From Draconibacterium sediminis (lineage in GTDB: Bacteria > Bacteroidota > Bacteroidia > Bacteroidales > Prolixibacteraceae): a stretch of 64,000 nt of DNA. The stretch covers positions 124,001-188,000 of the forward strand of contig NZ_JRHC01000003.1 in assembly GCF_000949475.1 (NCBI RefSeq), in the 5' to 3' direction. Shown here one piece after another: positions 51,841 to 60,770 of this stretch. Under the pieces are notes generated by a model that was not told the DNA's origin, ran no database searches, and was given only the letters and a program-made list of their open reading frames with translations. The stretch's first letter is position 1. The number at the start of each line of letters is the position of its first letter. Both the position numbers and the translations under genes were made by a program.

Positions 51841-53208
51841 TTAGGAACTTTGCATTTCATAAACTTTCATCCGGGCATGATGCCGCTGAAAAATTGAAAT
51901 CTTTATCATCATTGCCGACAGGAATACAGCTCTGAACAAGCGTTTAAAAATATTACCTTTAAAATGTGCAGCGCTGATAAAACGCCACCACCGCCTGATG
52001 ATATTGCGCCATGAATAGAACTTTTTGTTGATGTTTTTGTAGGCGCTAAAAACCTGTTCTTTTGTAACCTTTTTGGGTTGAAATACTAAATGATCACCTT
52101 CGTAGTGCGCCAGGTTTTCATCCGTAATACGGCCTTCTTCCTTCACCAGTTTGTGAAATGGTGTTCCCGGAATCGGGATTGATATGGATAACAAGATAGA
52201 ACTCGGATCGATCTCTTCCAGCTTGTCGGGGAGTTTGTCGTAATATTCTTCCGTATCCTCGTCCAATGCGATCATCATTCCGGTGAAAGTTAAAATGCCT
52301 CGTTTTTTTAGTTTCATAAACAGCTCTTTGTATTCGGCCGTTTTGTTTTGCTTTTTATGAACAAAGGCCAGGCTGGGTTCATTTAATGATTCCAAACCGA
52401 TGAATGCCAAACCGCAATGCGCCTGTTCAAGCAAGTCGATAAATTCATCATCGTGCAGGCAGTCAAAACTAAATTGTACACCCAACGACCATAATTTCAG
52501 CTTTGCAATTTCGCGCAATAGGTTTTTGGCATACGCTAAATCGCCACCCAGGTTGTTGTCTTGCAGCATCGCTATCTTTCTTTTCAGAAGCGGAAGTTTT
52601 TGAGTACTACTTAAATCGTTCACCACGTCAGCAATCGGACGTTTGCGGTGTGGGGCCGGATTAATGTTCAACTGGCAATAGCTGCATTTGTATATACATC
52701 CGCGGGTTGCTTCGGTAACTACCGGCACTGTAAAGTCCTTCTCAATCAAATCGTAGCGTGGCGGAGGGATATTATCAAGCGGCGGTGCAAACGGTGCATA
52801 ATACAACTTTTTCAGGCGATTGTTTACCAGATCGTGCACCACAATCGGCCATATTTTTTCAGCTTCTCCAACAACGGTGGCATCCATGTAGTCTTCAATC
52901 TCTTCGGGATAAGTGGAGGCATAACGTCCTCCTGCGATTACTTTTTTCCCTTTTTCTCTGAATCTTTTGGCAACTTCTTTAGCATGAGCGGCGCAAAAAT
53001 CCATAAAACTAAGTGCTATATAATTGGCATCAGTTTCATAGTTGATAGGGCGGATCATTTCGTGCAACAGCTCTATCTCGACTATTGACGGAGTTAAGGC
53101 TGCCAGTAATGCTCCCGAAACAGGTGGAGCCGGCGATTTTGCGAAATAGGTTCGTTCGTCGCCCAGGTTCTGAAACAATACGATTATGAGCAGTTTTGGC
53201 TTTTTCAT
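51841..53208 (-). CDS. B12-binding-domain radical SAM protein
   Basis: The 455-residue protein has an N-terminal cobalamin-type Rossmann domain (residues 1-130; GGRYASTYPEEIEDYMDATVVGEAE) and a radical SAM domain with the cluster motif RGCIYKCSYC (C171, C175, C178). C-terminal helices (about 400-450) are basic and hydrophobic, so membrane contact is possible. Enzymes of this class often methylate unreactive carbons or make ring contractions in lipid, tetrapyrrole or antibiotic pathways. It is last in the six-gene operon, 4 nt after the SDR gene. Confidence 0.9.
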   Translation of the reverse strand: MKKPKLLIIVLFQNLGDERTYFAKSPAPPVSGALLAALTPSIVEIELLHEMIRPINYETDANYIALSFMDFCAAHAKEVAKRFREKGKKVIAGGRYASTYPEEIEDYMDATVVGEAEKIWPIVVHDLVNNRLKKLYYAPFAPPLDNIPPPRYDLIEKDFTVPVVTEATRGCIYKCSYCQLNINPAPHRKRPIADVVNDLSSTQKLPLLKRKIAMLQDNNLGGDLAYAKNLLREIAKLKLWSLGVQFSFDCLHDDEFIDLLEQAHCGLAFIGLESLNEPSLAFVHKKQNKTAEYKELFMKLKKRGILTFTGMMIALDEDTEEYYDKLPDKLEEIDPSSILLSISIPIPGTPFHKLVKEEGRITDENLAHYEGDHLVFQPKKVTKEQVFSAYKNINKKFYSWRNIIRRWWRFISAAHFKGNIFKRLFRAVFLSAMMIKISIFQRHHARMKVYEMQSS

Positions 53209-53212
53209 GACT

Positions 53213-54016
53213 TCAGGTTTTTAATAGTTTACCGGCTCTTTTACGAAAATAAGCCCTGACAAATCCCGGTGAAAGTGCAGCCACTTTCCCAATAAGTTTA
53301 CCACGAAGCGAGAGTGCAGCCTCTGGTTTGTTCCGTTTCATTTGCTGCACAATTTGGTGGGCAACATCTTCGGCTTTTGCCAGTTTATCGCGATATAAAC
53401 GGGCTCCCGGCAAGAACTTTTCGTTACGGAAGAAGCGGGTTTGGGTGTAATCGGGAGCTACATGTAAAACCGAAATTTTGGAATTATACAATTCGGCTCT
53501 TAAGGTTTGGCTGAACGACCTTAACGCAGCTTTACTGGCCGAGTAGGCAGCATAACATGGCATACCATAAAGCGCGGCGATTGACGATACAAATACGATC
53601 ATTCCACGACTATTTTCAGGGAAATAAGGAAGGGTATGGTACGTCAGGTTCACGGCGCCCATAAAATTGATATCCAGAATTTGTTTGAAATCCTGAGGTG
53701 TGGTATTTTTTATCGGACCGTAAACACCAATTCCTGCGTTATTAATCAGAATGTCAATTGCTTGCTTTTCGGGAGATAGTTGCTTTATCGCGTTTTTAAC
53801 CGCCTTTTCGCTCGAAATATCACAGCTTATAATAACTGGCTCAGATAGCTGTGGATTTGCCGAAACCACTTCGTTTCTAACCTGTTCCAAAGCTTCAAGA
53901 TTGCGGGCCATGAGAATCAGCCTGGGATTGTATTTTGCCAATTCAAAACAAAGTTGTTTCCCGATTCCGGATGAGGCACCGGAAATTATTATTCGTTTAT
54001 TTTTTAGTTCAAACAT
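53213..54016 (-). CDS. SDR family oxidoreductase, possible ketone reductase of a lipid pathway
   Basis: The 267-residue protein is a classical SDR: SGASSGIGK (12-20), NNAG (92-95), catalytic Ser144, Tyr158 and Lys162. Its C-terminus (LRGKLIGKVAALSPGFVRAYFRKRAGK) is basic and hydrophobic, as in membrane-bound lipid SDRs. In the operon it sits next to an alpha-oxoamine synthase. In sphingolipid and sulfonolipid pathways that enzyme makes a 3-keto lipid that an SDR reduces. That role is proposed here by context only. It overlaps nothing; gaps are 4 and 6 nt. Confidence 0.88.
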   Translation of the reverse strand: MFELKNKRIIISGASSGIGKQLCFELAKYNPRLILMARNLEALEQVRNEVVSANPQLSEPVIISCDISSEKAVKNAIKQLSPEKQAIDILINNAGIGVYGPIKNTTPQDFKQILDINFMGAVNLTYHTLPYFPENSRGMIVFVSSIAALYGMPCYAAYSASKAALRSFSQTLRAELYNSKISVLHVAPDYTQTRFFRNEKFLPGARLYRDKLAKAEDVAHQIVQQMKRNKPEAALSLRGKLIGKVAALSPGFVRAYFRKRAGKLLKT

Positions 54017-54022
54017 GATCGG

Positions 54023-54997
54023 TCAGATTTGCCCTTTTTCAGGTCGGAACAACAAAACCAGTTCGAAAACAAAGTAGTAGCACAAAGCAAACAAGTACCA
54101 GTCGGGTTGAAAAGTAACCGTAATTGCCAGATGCCACAAGATGAATGCCCTTACCGTAGAAACGATGGGGTAGGTGGCATTTTCTTCAGTTTTTACGGGA
54201 GTGAAGTGGGCTTTAACCTGCCCCGAAACAGCTACTAAAATGGCTATAATAAATAGTGCCAGCCCGATTGTGTTTGTGGCATCGATAAGGAAGAGTGAAG
54301 CGAGCGCAGTAATAAATACAAAAATGTCGCCCAGAACAACCGAGTGGTCCCAGCCAAATTTTACGGCGAAAGTATTGTAACCGGTTTCTCTGTCGGCAGA
54401 AATATCTTTTAAATAGCCGATCAGGACAAAATTCGCATAAGAAAAAAGGCTTATTACACACAGCCAAATGAGCTTGCTATTATTAAGCGATGCAAGGCCT
54501 TTTCCTGTAACTGCTAAAAAGGCCGTAATGGGTAAGATCATAACGATCCAGCCGTTGTAAAATGGCCCGGCTACCCAAAAATTCTTTTTAAAATAGGTGT
54601 AAGTGGCCAGTCCAAATATTGCCAGCGAACAAAATATCAGATTGTTGAGATTGTAGAATATCAGTGGAATTCCAATCAGAACCAATCCGGCCAAACTAAC
54701 ACCACCAAGCGCTTTTGGCGATACTTCTTTTTTTACCAAAGGCCGGTACGAGGCGGAAATGGCATCGGTGTCGGTTTGAAAACAATCGGTTAAAGCCTGA
54801 CCAAAACCGTAGCCCAAAAAGAACGGTAAAAACAAAATTACAAACCTGGTTATCGAGCTGCTTTCCCGCCAGCCCAATGCGAGCCCGGCCAATCCGGCTG
54901 CCCCGGAAACAAACAACAGGTAAGGCCGCATGTGGATAACAAGTGCTCTCAGAAAACGGAGGGATAGAACCGGTGCAAAGTTATTTTCATTTTTCAT
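54023..54997 (-). CDS. UbiA-family prenyltransferase-like membrane enzyme
   Basis: The 324-residue protein has about eight or nine membrane helices. The first Asp-rich motif reads TDCFQTDTDAISASYRPL (D71, D76, D78) and the second GYLKDISADRETGYNT (D198, D202), the two Mg-prenyl-diphosphate sites of the UbiA family. The motif is slightly altered from NDxxDxxxD. Substrates could be a polyprenyl or diacylglyceryl donor and a lipid or aromatic acceptor. ATG 54997 was chosen; the frame is open to 55066 inside the upstream gene. Confidence 0.88.
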   Translation of the reverse strand: MKNENNFAPVLSLRFLRALVIHMRPYLLFVSGAAGLAGLALGWRESSSITRFVILFLPFFLGYGFGQALTDCFQTDTDAISASYRPLVKKEVSPKALGGVSLAGLVLIGIPLIFYNLNNLIFCSLAIFGLATYTYFKKNFWVAGPFYNGWIVMILPITAFLAVTGKGLASLNNSKLIWLCVISLFSYANFVLIGYLKDISADRETGYNTFAVKFGWDHSVVLGDIFVFITALASLFLIDATNTIGLALFIIAILVAVSGQVKAHFTPVKTEENATYPIVSTVRAFILWHLAITVTFQPDWYLFALCYYFVFELVLLFRPEKGQI

Positions 54998-55007
54998 CGT
55001 AATCGTT

Positions 55008-55940
55008 TTAATCGGCAACAAATAAAGCTTTGGGTAACACAGAAAAGCGAAAACGACCAGCTTCAATAATTTCTCCGTCGGTTTCGAGAAGAACAGGCTT
55101 TGCAGAATTGATTTCTACGGACTGCACAAGAGCTGTTTTACAGTTCTTTGTTTTTGAGAATCGTTTTCGATATAATGCGTAAAGCAGCTTGGGAATTTGT
55201 TGTCTTTTAAAGTTCTCGGCCAGGTATAATCCTATACAGCCACTGTCGGCACCCGGATCAATATCGTAACAGAAACTACCTGAAACATTGGGGTTTTTAG
55301 CAATAGAAAGGTTAGTGACGCTGGTTGAAATCTGCTCTTCGTTATAAGCAATTTCCAAGTTAATATTTTGGTAAGTCCGCAGCGTTTGAATAATCGTCCA
55401 CAAAATAGCGATGCCGGTTGATCGCGGTTTCAGAAAACGAATAATTTTGTTGCTGTTGTCGTTAAAAAGTTGGTTCCCCAAAGCTGTAAAACCAAGGCTG
55501 GCATTAACGATAAAAAGCTGTTTTTTTGTTGTGTCGCTATCTGTAAACTCAACCAGCCCTAAATCAACCGGCTTTTTATTTTCAAAATCGATTTTCACCG
55601 GAATCCCGCTGATTTTGTGTTTTACAGGTTTAAGAAAATCGTTACTCGATCCCAGTCCAATGGCACCAATACTATAAGGTTCGAGTTGGTAATTTGTAAC
55701 CTCCGCAAGCGTATTGATGAGGTTGTTTATACTCCCATCCCCTCCTGCAGAAATAAAGTTCTTTACTTTATATTCGTTTATTAAAGTTTCCATCAGGCTG
55801 TTATGGTTATCGGTTTCCGAGAAATGGATATACAAAGTGCCAACAGGCATAATACTCTTCACATCATCCTCAATGTGATCCCATTTTTTCCCGGCCGATC
55901 CATTGTTGGCAAAACCATTTATCAATACCGCAGTTTTCAT
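55008..55940 (-). CDS. Diacylglycerol kinase-like lipid kinase
   Basis: The 310-residue protein has the DAGK catalytic motif SAGGDGSINNLIN (GGDGS residues 66-70), GLGSSNDFLK, and a DGE motif near the C-terminus (LLETDGEIIEAG). It has no membrane helix. Enzymes of this family phosphorylate diacylglycerol, sphingosine-like bases or undecaprenol. In this operon the likely acceptor is the operon's own lipid intermediate (inference). It starts 3 nt after the AOS gene stop. Confidence 0.88.
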   Translation of the reverse strand: MKTAVLINGFANNGSAGKKWDHIEDDVKSIMPVGTLYIHFSETDNHNSLMETLINEYKVKNFISAGGDGSINNLINTLAEVTNYQLEPYSIGAIGLGSSNDFLKPVKHKISGIPVKIDFENKKPVDLGLVEFTDSDTTKKQLFIVNASLGFTALGNQLFNDNSNKIIRFLKPRSTGIAILWTIIQTLRTYQNINLEIAYNEEQISTSVTNLSIAKNPNVSGSFCYDIDPGADSGCIGLYLAENFKRQQIPKLLYALYRKRFSKTKNCKTALVQSVEINSAKPVLLETDGEIIEAGRFRFSVLPKALFVAD

Positions 55941-55943
55941 GTT

Positions 55944-57236
55944 TTAATCGTTGCAAACTATATTGTGTTTATACCAAATCAGTTCTACGGTGTCAACCAG
56001 TTTTTTCAGGTCATCGTTGGTGTGGTTGGCACTTATCGAGATTCGAAATCGTTGTTTGTCAGCAGGCACAGCCGGAAACTCAATAGCATTTAAGAAGATT
56101 CCCTCGCGATTAAAATCGTTGGCCATTTTTCGAATGTTGGCATCTTGTGGAACATTTAAGGAAATGATTCCGGCTTGCGGAGGCGTTGTTATTCCAAAGG
56201 GTTTCAGCTTACGTGTTAAAAACGACACATTCTTTTTAAGTTGCACCCGTCGCCAGGGTTCATTTTCAATAACATCGATACCTGCCAGAACAGCGGCTAT
56301 GGTTACAGGCGGCAACGAGGCGGAAAACATATAGGTGCGCGCCATAAATCGCAGGAATTCGATCACCTCACGCGAACCGGAAATAAATCCACCATTTACC
56401 GCAAAGGCTTTGCTGAAGGTTCCCATAATTATTTCGTTGGTCCATTTTATCCGCAGTTCCTCCATAATTCCCTCGCCGTTAAAACCCAAAACGCCTGTTC
56501 CATGTGCATCGTCGATAATGGTGTGTGCATTATATTGTTGTGCCAGTGGAATTATTTGATCCAGGGGCGAAAGGTCGCCATCCATTGAGTACACTCCTTC
56601 AACTGCCACAAAAAGGTCGCCATCGGGTTTATGTGTTTTTAGTAAATCTTCCAATTGCCCGATGTTGTTGTGCCCGAAAGTGATACATTTCCCTCTTAAC
56701 AGTTTTACCCCATCGAAAAATGAAGCGTGGTTGTATTCGTCGGCCAATAGCAGATCGTGCGGTGTGCATAATCCGTAGAGCAATCCCAGGTTTGCGTTGT
56801 AACCGCTGGTAAATATCATGGTGTCTTCAGTTCCTTTTAATTGGCTCAGCCTGTTTTCCAGTTCTTTCATCAGCGATGAATAACCGTTAAGCAGTGGCGG
56901 TCCGGCAATACCCACTCCGTACTTTTTTATGGCTTTTTTTACCGTTTCTTTAATGTGCGGATGGTTGGCCAGCCCCAGGTAATTATTTGAACCGAACATC
57001 AACATTTCCTTCTTGTCTCCATCGGCATCAACAGCAATTACGGTGCGGTCGGTTGACGAATCGATTACCCGCATGTACAAATGCTTATCCGCTTCTTCCT
57101 GGTTTTGCAGGGAAACATGGAATAATTTAATTCGCTCATCCAATGGTAACTTTCTCCCATTCCTCCATGCACTGGAGAAATCAATACTGTACCCGTTGCC
57201 ACGTTTTTCTTCCTCGTTTTCAGATGTTGGTTTCAT
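55944..57236 (-). CDS. Alpha-oxoamine synthase (SPT/KBL/BioF-like PLP enzyme)
   Basis: The 430-residue PLP enzyme has FGSNNYLGLANHP (residues 81-93), EYNHASFFDG with the stacking His170, VEGVYSMDGD, IDDAHGTGVLG and the Schiff-base Lys276 in MGTFSKAFAV. AOS enzymes condense an amino acid with an acyl thioester and lose CO2. Similarity to Bacteroidota serine palmitoyltransferase is strong around the PLP site, but the substrate loop reads IAGPPLLNG instead of the usual xxSR-type loop. Serine, glycine or cysteate are all possible. It overlaps the ThiL-like gene by 17 nt. Confidence 0.9.
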   Translation of the reverse strand: MKPTSENEEEKRGNGYSIDFSSAWRNGRKLPLDERIKLFHVSLQNQEEADKHLYMRVIDSSTDRTVIAVDADGDKKEMLMFGSNNYLGLANHPHIKETVKKAIKKYGVGIAGPPLLNGYSSLMKELENRLSQLKGTEDTMIFTSGYNANLGLLYGLCTPHDLLLADEYNHASFFDGVKLLRGKCITFGHNNIGQLEDLLKTHKPDGDLFVAVEGVYSMDGDLSPLDQIIPLAQQYNAHTIIDDAHGTGVLGFNGEGIMEELRIKWTNEIIMGTFSKAFAVNGGFISGSREVIEFLRFMARTYMFSASLPPVTIAAVLAGIDVIENEPWRRVQLKKNVSFLTRKLKPFGITTPPQAGIISLNVPQDANIRKMANDFNREGIFLNAIEFPAVPADKQRFRISISANHTNDDLKKLVDTVELIWYKHNIVCND

Positions 57237-58215
57237 GACCTTTTAGGTATTTTGTTAATGCAGATATGTATTCCTGAGGTTCGGAAAAATCCCGTCCTCC
57301 AATATTAAAATCGCCCAAGTCGTAAAGTTTTGAATCCGATAAGAGCATTCTCTTTTCTTTCTGTATTGTCCCTATTTTGGTGAAATACAGCTCTCTGCTT
57401 TCCGCTTCCGCTAAAAAGCTTTCTTCATCTTCAGGTTTAATGGTAAATACAAGTTCATATTCACCACATTCGCCCAAAAACAATAATTCTTCCGGTAGTT
57501 TTAGTTGGGTCATAAAAGCACTGGCAATAGGATCGGAATTTAAGCGGTCGATCAAAAAACCGGTGTTGTTCAGCGAGGAAATAGTTCGAAGCGCGTTTCC
57601 AATTCCATCGCTGGAGTCGATACAGGTTGTGGCAAATTCCTTTATTAACCCGGCCTCTTTATGTCTTAGTTCAAATTGAGTAGAAATATTACTATCGATA
57701 TTAAAAAGTTGTAAAGCGGCTTCAAAGTTGCCTGTACCACAATTTCCTGTCATGTAAATAAGCTCGCCGGGAGCTGTTCTTTTTCGCATCAGCGGTTTAT
57801 CCGAATAACCGATTGCAATTCCGGTGTAGTGCCATTCTTCCGAGGTTCCCAGGTCGCCACCGATAAATGCCGCACCTGTTTCCACGAGAATTTCTGCTAC
57901 ACCACTCGCTAATTCAACCAGGTACGAATGATCCCATTTTTCGGGATTTAATGCAACAGAGTGACTGAAATACTGAGGGGCACCTCCCGAAGCTAAAATA
58001 TCGCTCAGGGTGGCCACCGCCAGGTTTTTACCCAATTGAAAAGGATTGGTGGTGCGAAAATGATCTTCTTTTGAAAAATCGTCAACCGAAAAAAGTAAAT
58101 AACCGTTCTTCTTTTTCAGGATTTCTGCGTCGGATTCAAAAAGATCATTAAGCTGTTTTTTGCTGCGAGGAAGTTGATCCGAGAGGAGAGAGATGATATT
58201 TTCTTCCAGGTTCAT
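57220..58215 (-). CDS. ThiL-like (AIR-synthase/thiamine-phosphate kinase family) protein
   Basis: The 331-residue protein has the ThiL family blocks: SVDDFSKEDHF (Mg-binding), NLAVATLSDILASGGAPQYF, FIGGDLGTSEEW, TTCIDSSDGIGNALR and GEYELVFTI. The usual N-terminal GDDAA loop is replaced by FESDAEILKK, so the true substrate may not be thiamine monophosphate. No other thiamine gene is near. As first gene of a lipid-type operon it is a candidate ATP-dependent kinase for a pathway intermediate. A promoter lies at 58241-58273. Confidence 0.82.
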   Translation of the reverse strand: MNLEENIISLLSDQLPRSKKQLNDLFESDAEILKKKNGYLLFSVDDFSKEDHFRTTNPFQLGKNLAVATLSDILASGGAPQYFSHSVALNPEKWDHSYLVELASGVAEILVETGAAFIGGDLGTSEEWHYTGIAIGYSDKPLMRKRTAPGELIYMTGNCGTGNFEAALQLFNIDSNISTQFELRHKEAGLIKEFATTCIDSSDGIGNALRTISSLNNTGFLIDRLNSDPIASAFMTQLKLPEELLFLGECGEYELVFTIKPEDEESFLAEAESRELYFTKIGTIQKEKRMLLSDSKLYDLGDFNIGGRDFSEPQEYISALTKYLKGHETNI

Positions 58216-58240
58216 CGGGCCGTACTTTTGGTTTTCTATT

Positions 58241-58273
58241 CAAAGATACGACACCGGGAGTATGGAAAACAAT
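58241..58273 (-). promoter_or_regulatory. Promoter of the six-gene operon
   Basis: On the minus strand ATTG (58273-58270), 21 nt, TATCTTTG (58248-58241). The -7 box is a full match to TAnnTTTG and the -33 matches at three of four positions. The start site would be near 58235, giving a leader of about 20 nt. Confidence 0.65.
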
Positions 58274-58467
58274 AGCGAAATGTGGGCTATTATCCGGTTA
58301 TTATTGGTTTCTATACAGAAAATTGCAAAACAGGAATCCCGATTATTATTTTTTACTGAAAAACGGAGTAAGGGGAAATGAACTGGCAAAAATTGCTAAA
58401 AAAACGGATCAATACCAATCAAAAAAAGGGCAATAAAACAAAAGTGTTTTGGAATATTCGGTGGAGT

Positions 58468-58983
58468 TTATTTTTCTTCCGGCGCGGTATTGGCTTCCAT
58501 GGTCATACCCGGGTAAAGGCTGAAACGTTTAACATCGGTGGTGTAAATTTCAATCATTTCGTCGTCATCGCTTTGTGGGGTATTGCTAAAATATAAATGG
58601 TAGGCAGCGTGCATGGGCACCATTACTTTGCAATTTAAATGTGGCGGAATACGAATATCCATAAAATCACAGTAGTTTTTTTCATCCCAAACCAAATCGG
58701 TAAGCATATTCACGTAAATTGTGTCGTTTGTTGGATTGATCAGGTTAATCTTTTTAAATTGCTGTTCAGAAGGAACATAGTCGACTTCGCACTCCAGCAT
58801 TGCACCAACAAAAGCAGATCCTAACCCTACCACTACCTCAGCAAAAATATTCCCACCACGGCTGGTTCTCAGTTCTTTTTGTCGTTCATAGCTCGATTTG
58901 TCGTAAATATACTTCGGACTCGAGCAGCTATGAAAAAGAAGAAGAGCACTTATAATCAGCAGATAAGGCAGGTGTTTTTTCAT
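58468..58983 (-). CDS. Predicted lipoprotein, unknown
   Basis: The 171-residue protein has a lipobox in LLLFHSCSSPK (Cys20). A glycine-rich, possibly membrane-touching stretch follows (VVVGLGSAFVGAMLE, about residues 50-65), then a small beta domain (80-160; NDTIYVNMLTD, IRIPPHLNCKVMVPMH). I do not recognise the family. It is monocistronic. Confidence 0.65.
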   Translation of the reverse strand: MKKHLPYLLIISALLLFHSCSSPKYIYDKSSYERQKELRTSRGGNIFAEVVVGLGSAFVGAMLECEVDYVPSEQQFKKINLINPTNDTIYVNMLTDLVWDEKNYCDFMDIRIPPHLNCKVMVPMHAAYHLYFSNTPQSDDDEMIEIYTTDVKRFSLYPGMTMEANTAPEEK

Positions 58984-59119
58984 GGTTAATTTGTTTTGAA
59001 AAATAAATTACAATTTTCATGCCTGAATTTACGGAGAAAAGATGCAACGATATTTGTAAAAACTCTGTATACTTGAAATAGAATTTTAACGTTATAAACA
59101 AAATTCAAAACTAATAGTT

Positions 59120-59722
59120 ATGAAACGATTTCTTTTTGCTTCTCTATTTGTTTTAATCGCATCGATTGGATTTGCCCAACCTGTTTTTGATTTGGGAGTG
59201 AAAGCCGGTGTGCATTATTCAAACATGAGTCTTGACGGAGATTTTGACCTTAGTTCAGATGCCATTACCAAATTACATTGGGGTGCGTTTGGTCGGGTAG
59301 GCTTTAATCGTGTTTATGTTCAGCCCGAGGTTTATTTTAGTAAAAAAGGTGGCGATCTGTCGTATGAAGGTCCGATGGACATTGGTACCTTAACGGGTGG
59401 ATTTGATTACAAGAATATTGATGTGCCGGTTCTTTTGGGATACAAACTGGTAAAAACTCCGGTAATCGACCTTCGCGTTATGGCCGGTCCGGTATTTAGT
59501 TTTGTTACCGATGCCGATTATCCGAATGAGTTGGATCCATACCTGAGTGATGATTTTTTTGAAGATAACTTATTTGGCGTGCAATATGGTTTGGGTGTTG
59601 ATGTTTTGTTCTTTACGCTTGATGCCCGCATGGAGCATACAGGTAAAGTTTACGATGATCCGGATTTTGTTAACGGAAAATCTACGTCGTTTATGCTGAC
59701 ACTTGGTTTTAAGATTTTGTAA
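59120..59722 (+). CDS. Outer-membrane beta-barrel protein (PorT-like/OMP_b-brl)
   Basis: The 200-residue protein has a signal peptide ending in SIGFAQ and eight-strand barrel features: LGVKAGVHYSNM, HWGAFGRVGFNRVYVQPEVYFSKKG, YKNIDVPVLLGYKL and a C-terminal LTLGFKIL. It is the small 'outer membrane beta-barrel domain' family, common in Bacteroidota. Function unknown. A strong terminator follows 12 nt after the stop. Confidence 0.85.
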   Translation: MKRFLFASLFVLIASIGFAQPVFDLGVKAGVHYSNMSLDGDFDLSSDAITKLHWGAFGRVGFNRVYVQPEVYFSKKGGDLSYEGPMDIGTLTGGFDYKNIDVPVLLGYKLVKTPVIDLRVMAGPVFSFVTDADYPNELDPYLSDDFFEDNLFGVQYGLGVDVLFFTLDARMEHTGKVYDDPDFVNGKSTSFMLTLGFKIL

Positions 59723-59733
59723 TATGAATACAG

Positions 59734-59765
59734 AAGGCTTCGGTAATAATCGAAGCCTTTTTTTT
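59734..59765 (+). terminator. Terminator of the beta-barrel gene
   Basis: A 9-bp stem AAGGCTTCG (59734-59742) / CGAAGCCTT (59751-59759) with an 8-nt loop is followed by a T run to 59765. Confidence 0.9.
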
Positions 59766-59920
59766 GCTCCAATTGTTATTAACTTCTCGCATCAGTTTTT
59801 CGATAAGCCGGGCAGTGTTCTTCAGTTCAATTTATTGTGGTACAAATTTGCAACCATAAGGGTATTTCGGTTGGTAAAGAACGGTTTTAGAATAATGAGG
59901 AAGTGATCCAAGAAGCTTAA

Positions 59921-60355
59921 TCAGAAAACCAGGTGTTCCACATTTTCTTCGTTCATAACATCGCTTAAAGTCCAAAAGTGCACATCGCCGGCAGTTACTC
60001 TGAAAATTTCGCTAATGGGTTCCAGATCATAGCCGGAAATATCGTCCAGATAAAGGCGTGCTTCATGCAAGCGGTGTATCATCTCCGGATCATTGACAAA
60101 TTCAACCACGCCTGTTAACCGCATCTGTTTGGCTTGTGCCATATCTCGCGGATTGTTGTAAAAACAAACTTCTACTTTCGGATTGTGGTGAAGTTGTTTC
60201 GACAAGTCTTTCGGAGAGAGAGTGCCAAAATAAAAACCCGTTTTATCGGCAAAAAACAAAAGCACGGTTCGGACACGGGGCTGGTCGCCCTCGCAGGTTG
60301 CCAAATAGCAAACCGGGTTGGCAGCGGCAAACGAAATGTAATCATTTATATTCAT
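59921..60355 (-). CDS. Pyridoxamine 5'-phosphate oxidase-family flavin-binding protein
   Basis: The 144-residue protein has the split-barrel FMN fold: NPVCYLATCEGDQPRVRTVLLFF, FYFGTLSPKDLSKQL and VEVCFYNN. Residues PRVR and SPK-type Lys bind the FMN phosphate in this group. The substrate is unknown. Start MNINDYI (60355) was chosen over an upstream ATG at 60379. Confidence 0.8.
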   Translation of the reverse strand: MNINDYISFAAANPVCYLATCEGDQPRVRTVLLFFADKTGFYFGTLSPKDLSKQLHHNPKVEVCFYNNPRDMAQAKQMRLTGVVEFVNDPEMIHRLHEARLYLDDISGYDLEPISEIFRVTAGDVHFWTLSDVMNEENVEHLVF

Positions 60356-60473
60356 GGCTAAAGATTTTTGGTGTAACACATAAGTTACAAAAAATCAGTG
60401 TGAAATGCAATATTGAAAAGTACTCAGGAGGAGCGAAGTTGAGATGGTTTTATTGAGTGCTAATTGATGTCGT

Positions 60474-60731
60474 TTACCCGTTTTGGTTCTTCTTTTTAAA
60501 CCAGTTTACCGGGTTTAACTGTTTTTTATATTTGGTAAACAGTTCTTTGCCAACCAGCAGTCCTCCGGCCCAAAACACAACTTCCATCAATATAAAACTG
60601 GTTGTTGATGCAGCAACTTTGGTTTTGGTGGGCAAATCAAAAAACGGGATGATCAGAGTGGCAGCAAAAAATACACCCGAAAAGATCATTAAAAAAATTC
60701 CGATTTTTATCTGACTGTTTTTTCTACTCAT
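60474..60731 (-). CDS. Small two-helix membrane protein
   Basis: The 85-residue protein has hydrophobic segments at about residues 9-30 and 40-62, then a basic tail (KYKKQLNPVNWFKKKN). The pattern 'transport-suppressor'-like is typical of small Bacteroidota membrane proteins of unknown function. It is 39 nt from the WbqC-like gene and may be co-transcribed. Confidence 0.65.
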   Translation of the reverse strand: MSRKNSQIKIGIFLMIFSGVFFAATLIIPFFDLPTKTKVAASTTSFILMEVVFWAGGLLVGKELFTKYKKQLNPVNWFKKKNQNG

Positions 60732-60770
60732 AAAAGTCAAAACAGCAAAAGCGGGGGATTGTTTCGTCGC

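Noticed and set aside
58378-58596. Plus-strand frame overlapping the 58468 lipoprotein
   Set aside because: It has no homology-like features and overlaps a gene with a clear signal peptide.
59703-59906. Plus-strand frame after the beta-barrel gene
   Set aside because: It overlaps the barrel stop and the terminator and has no protein-like pattern.
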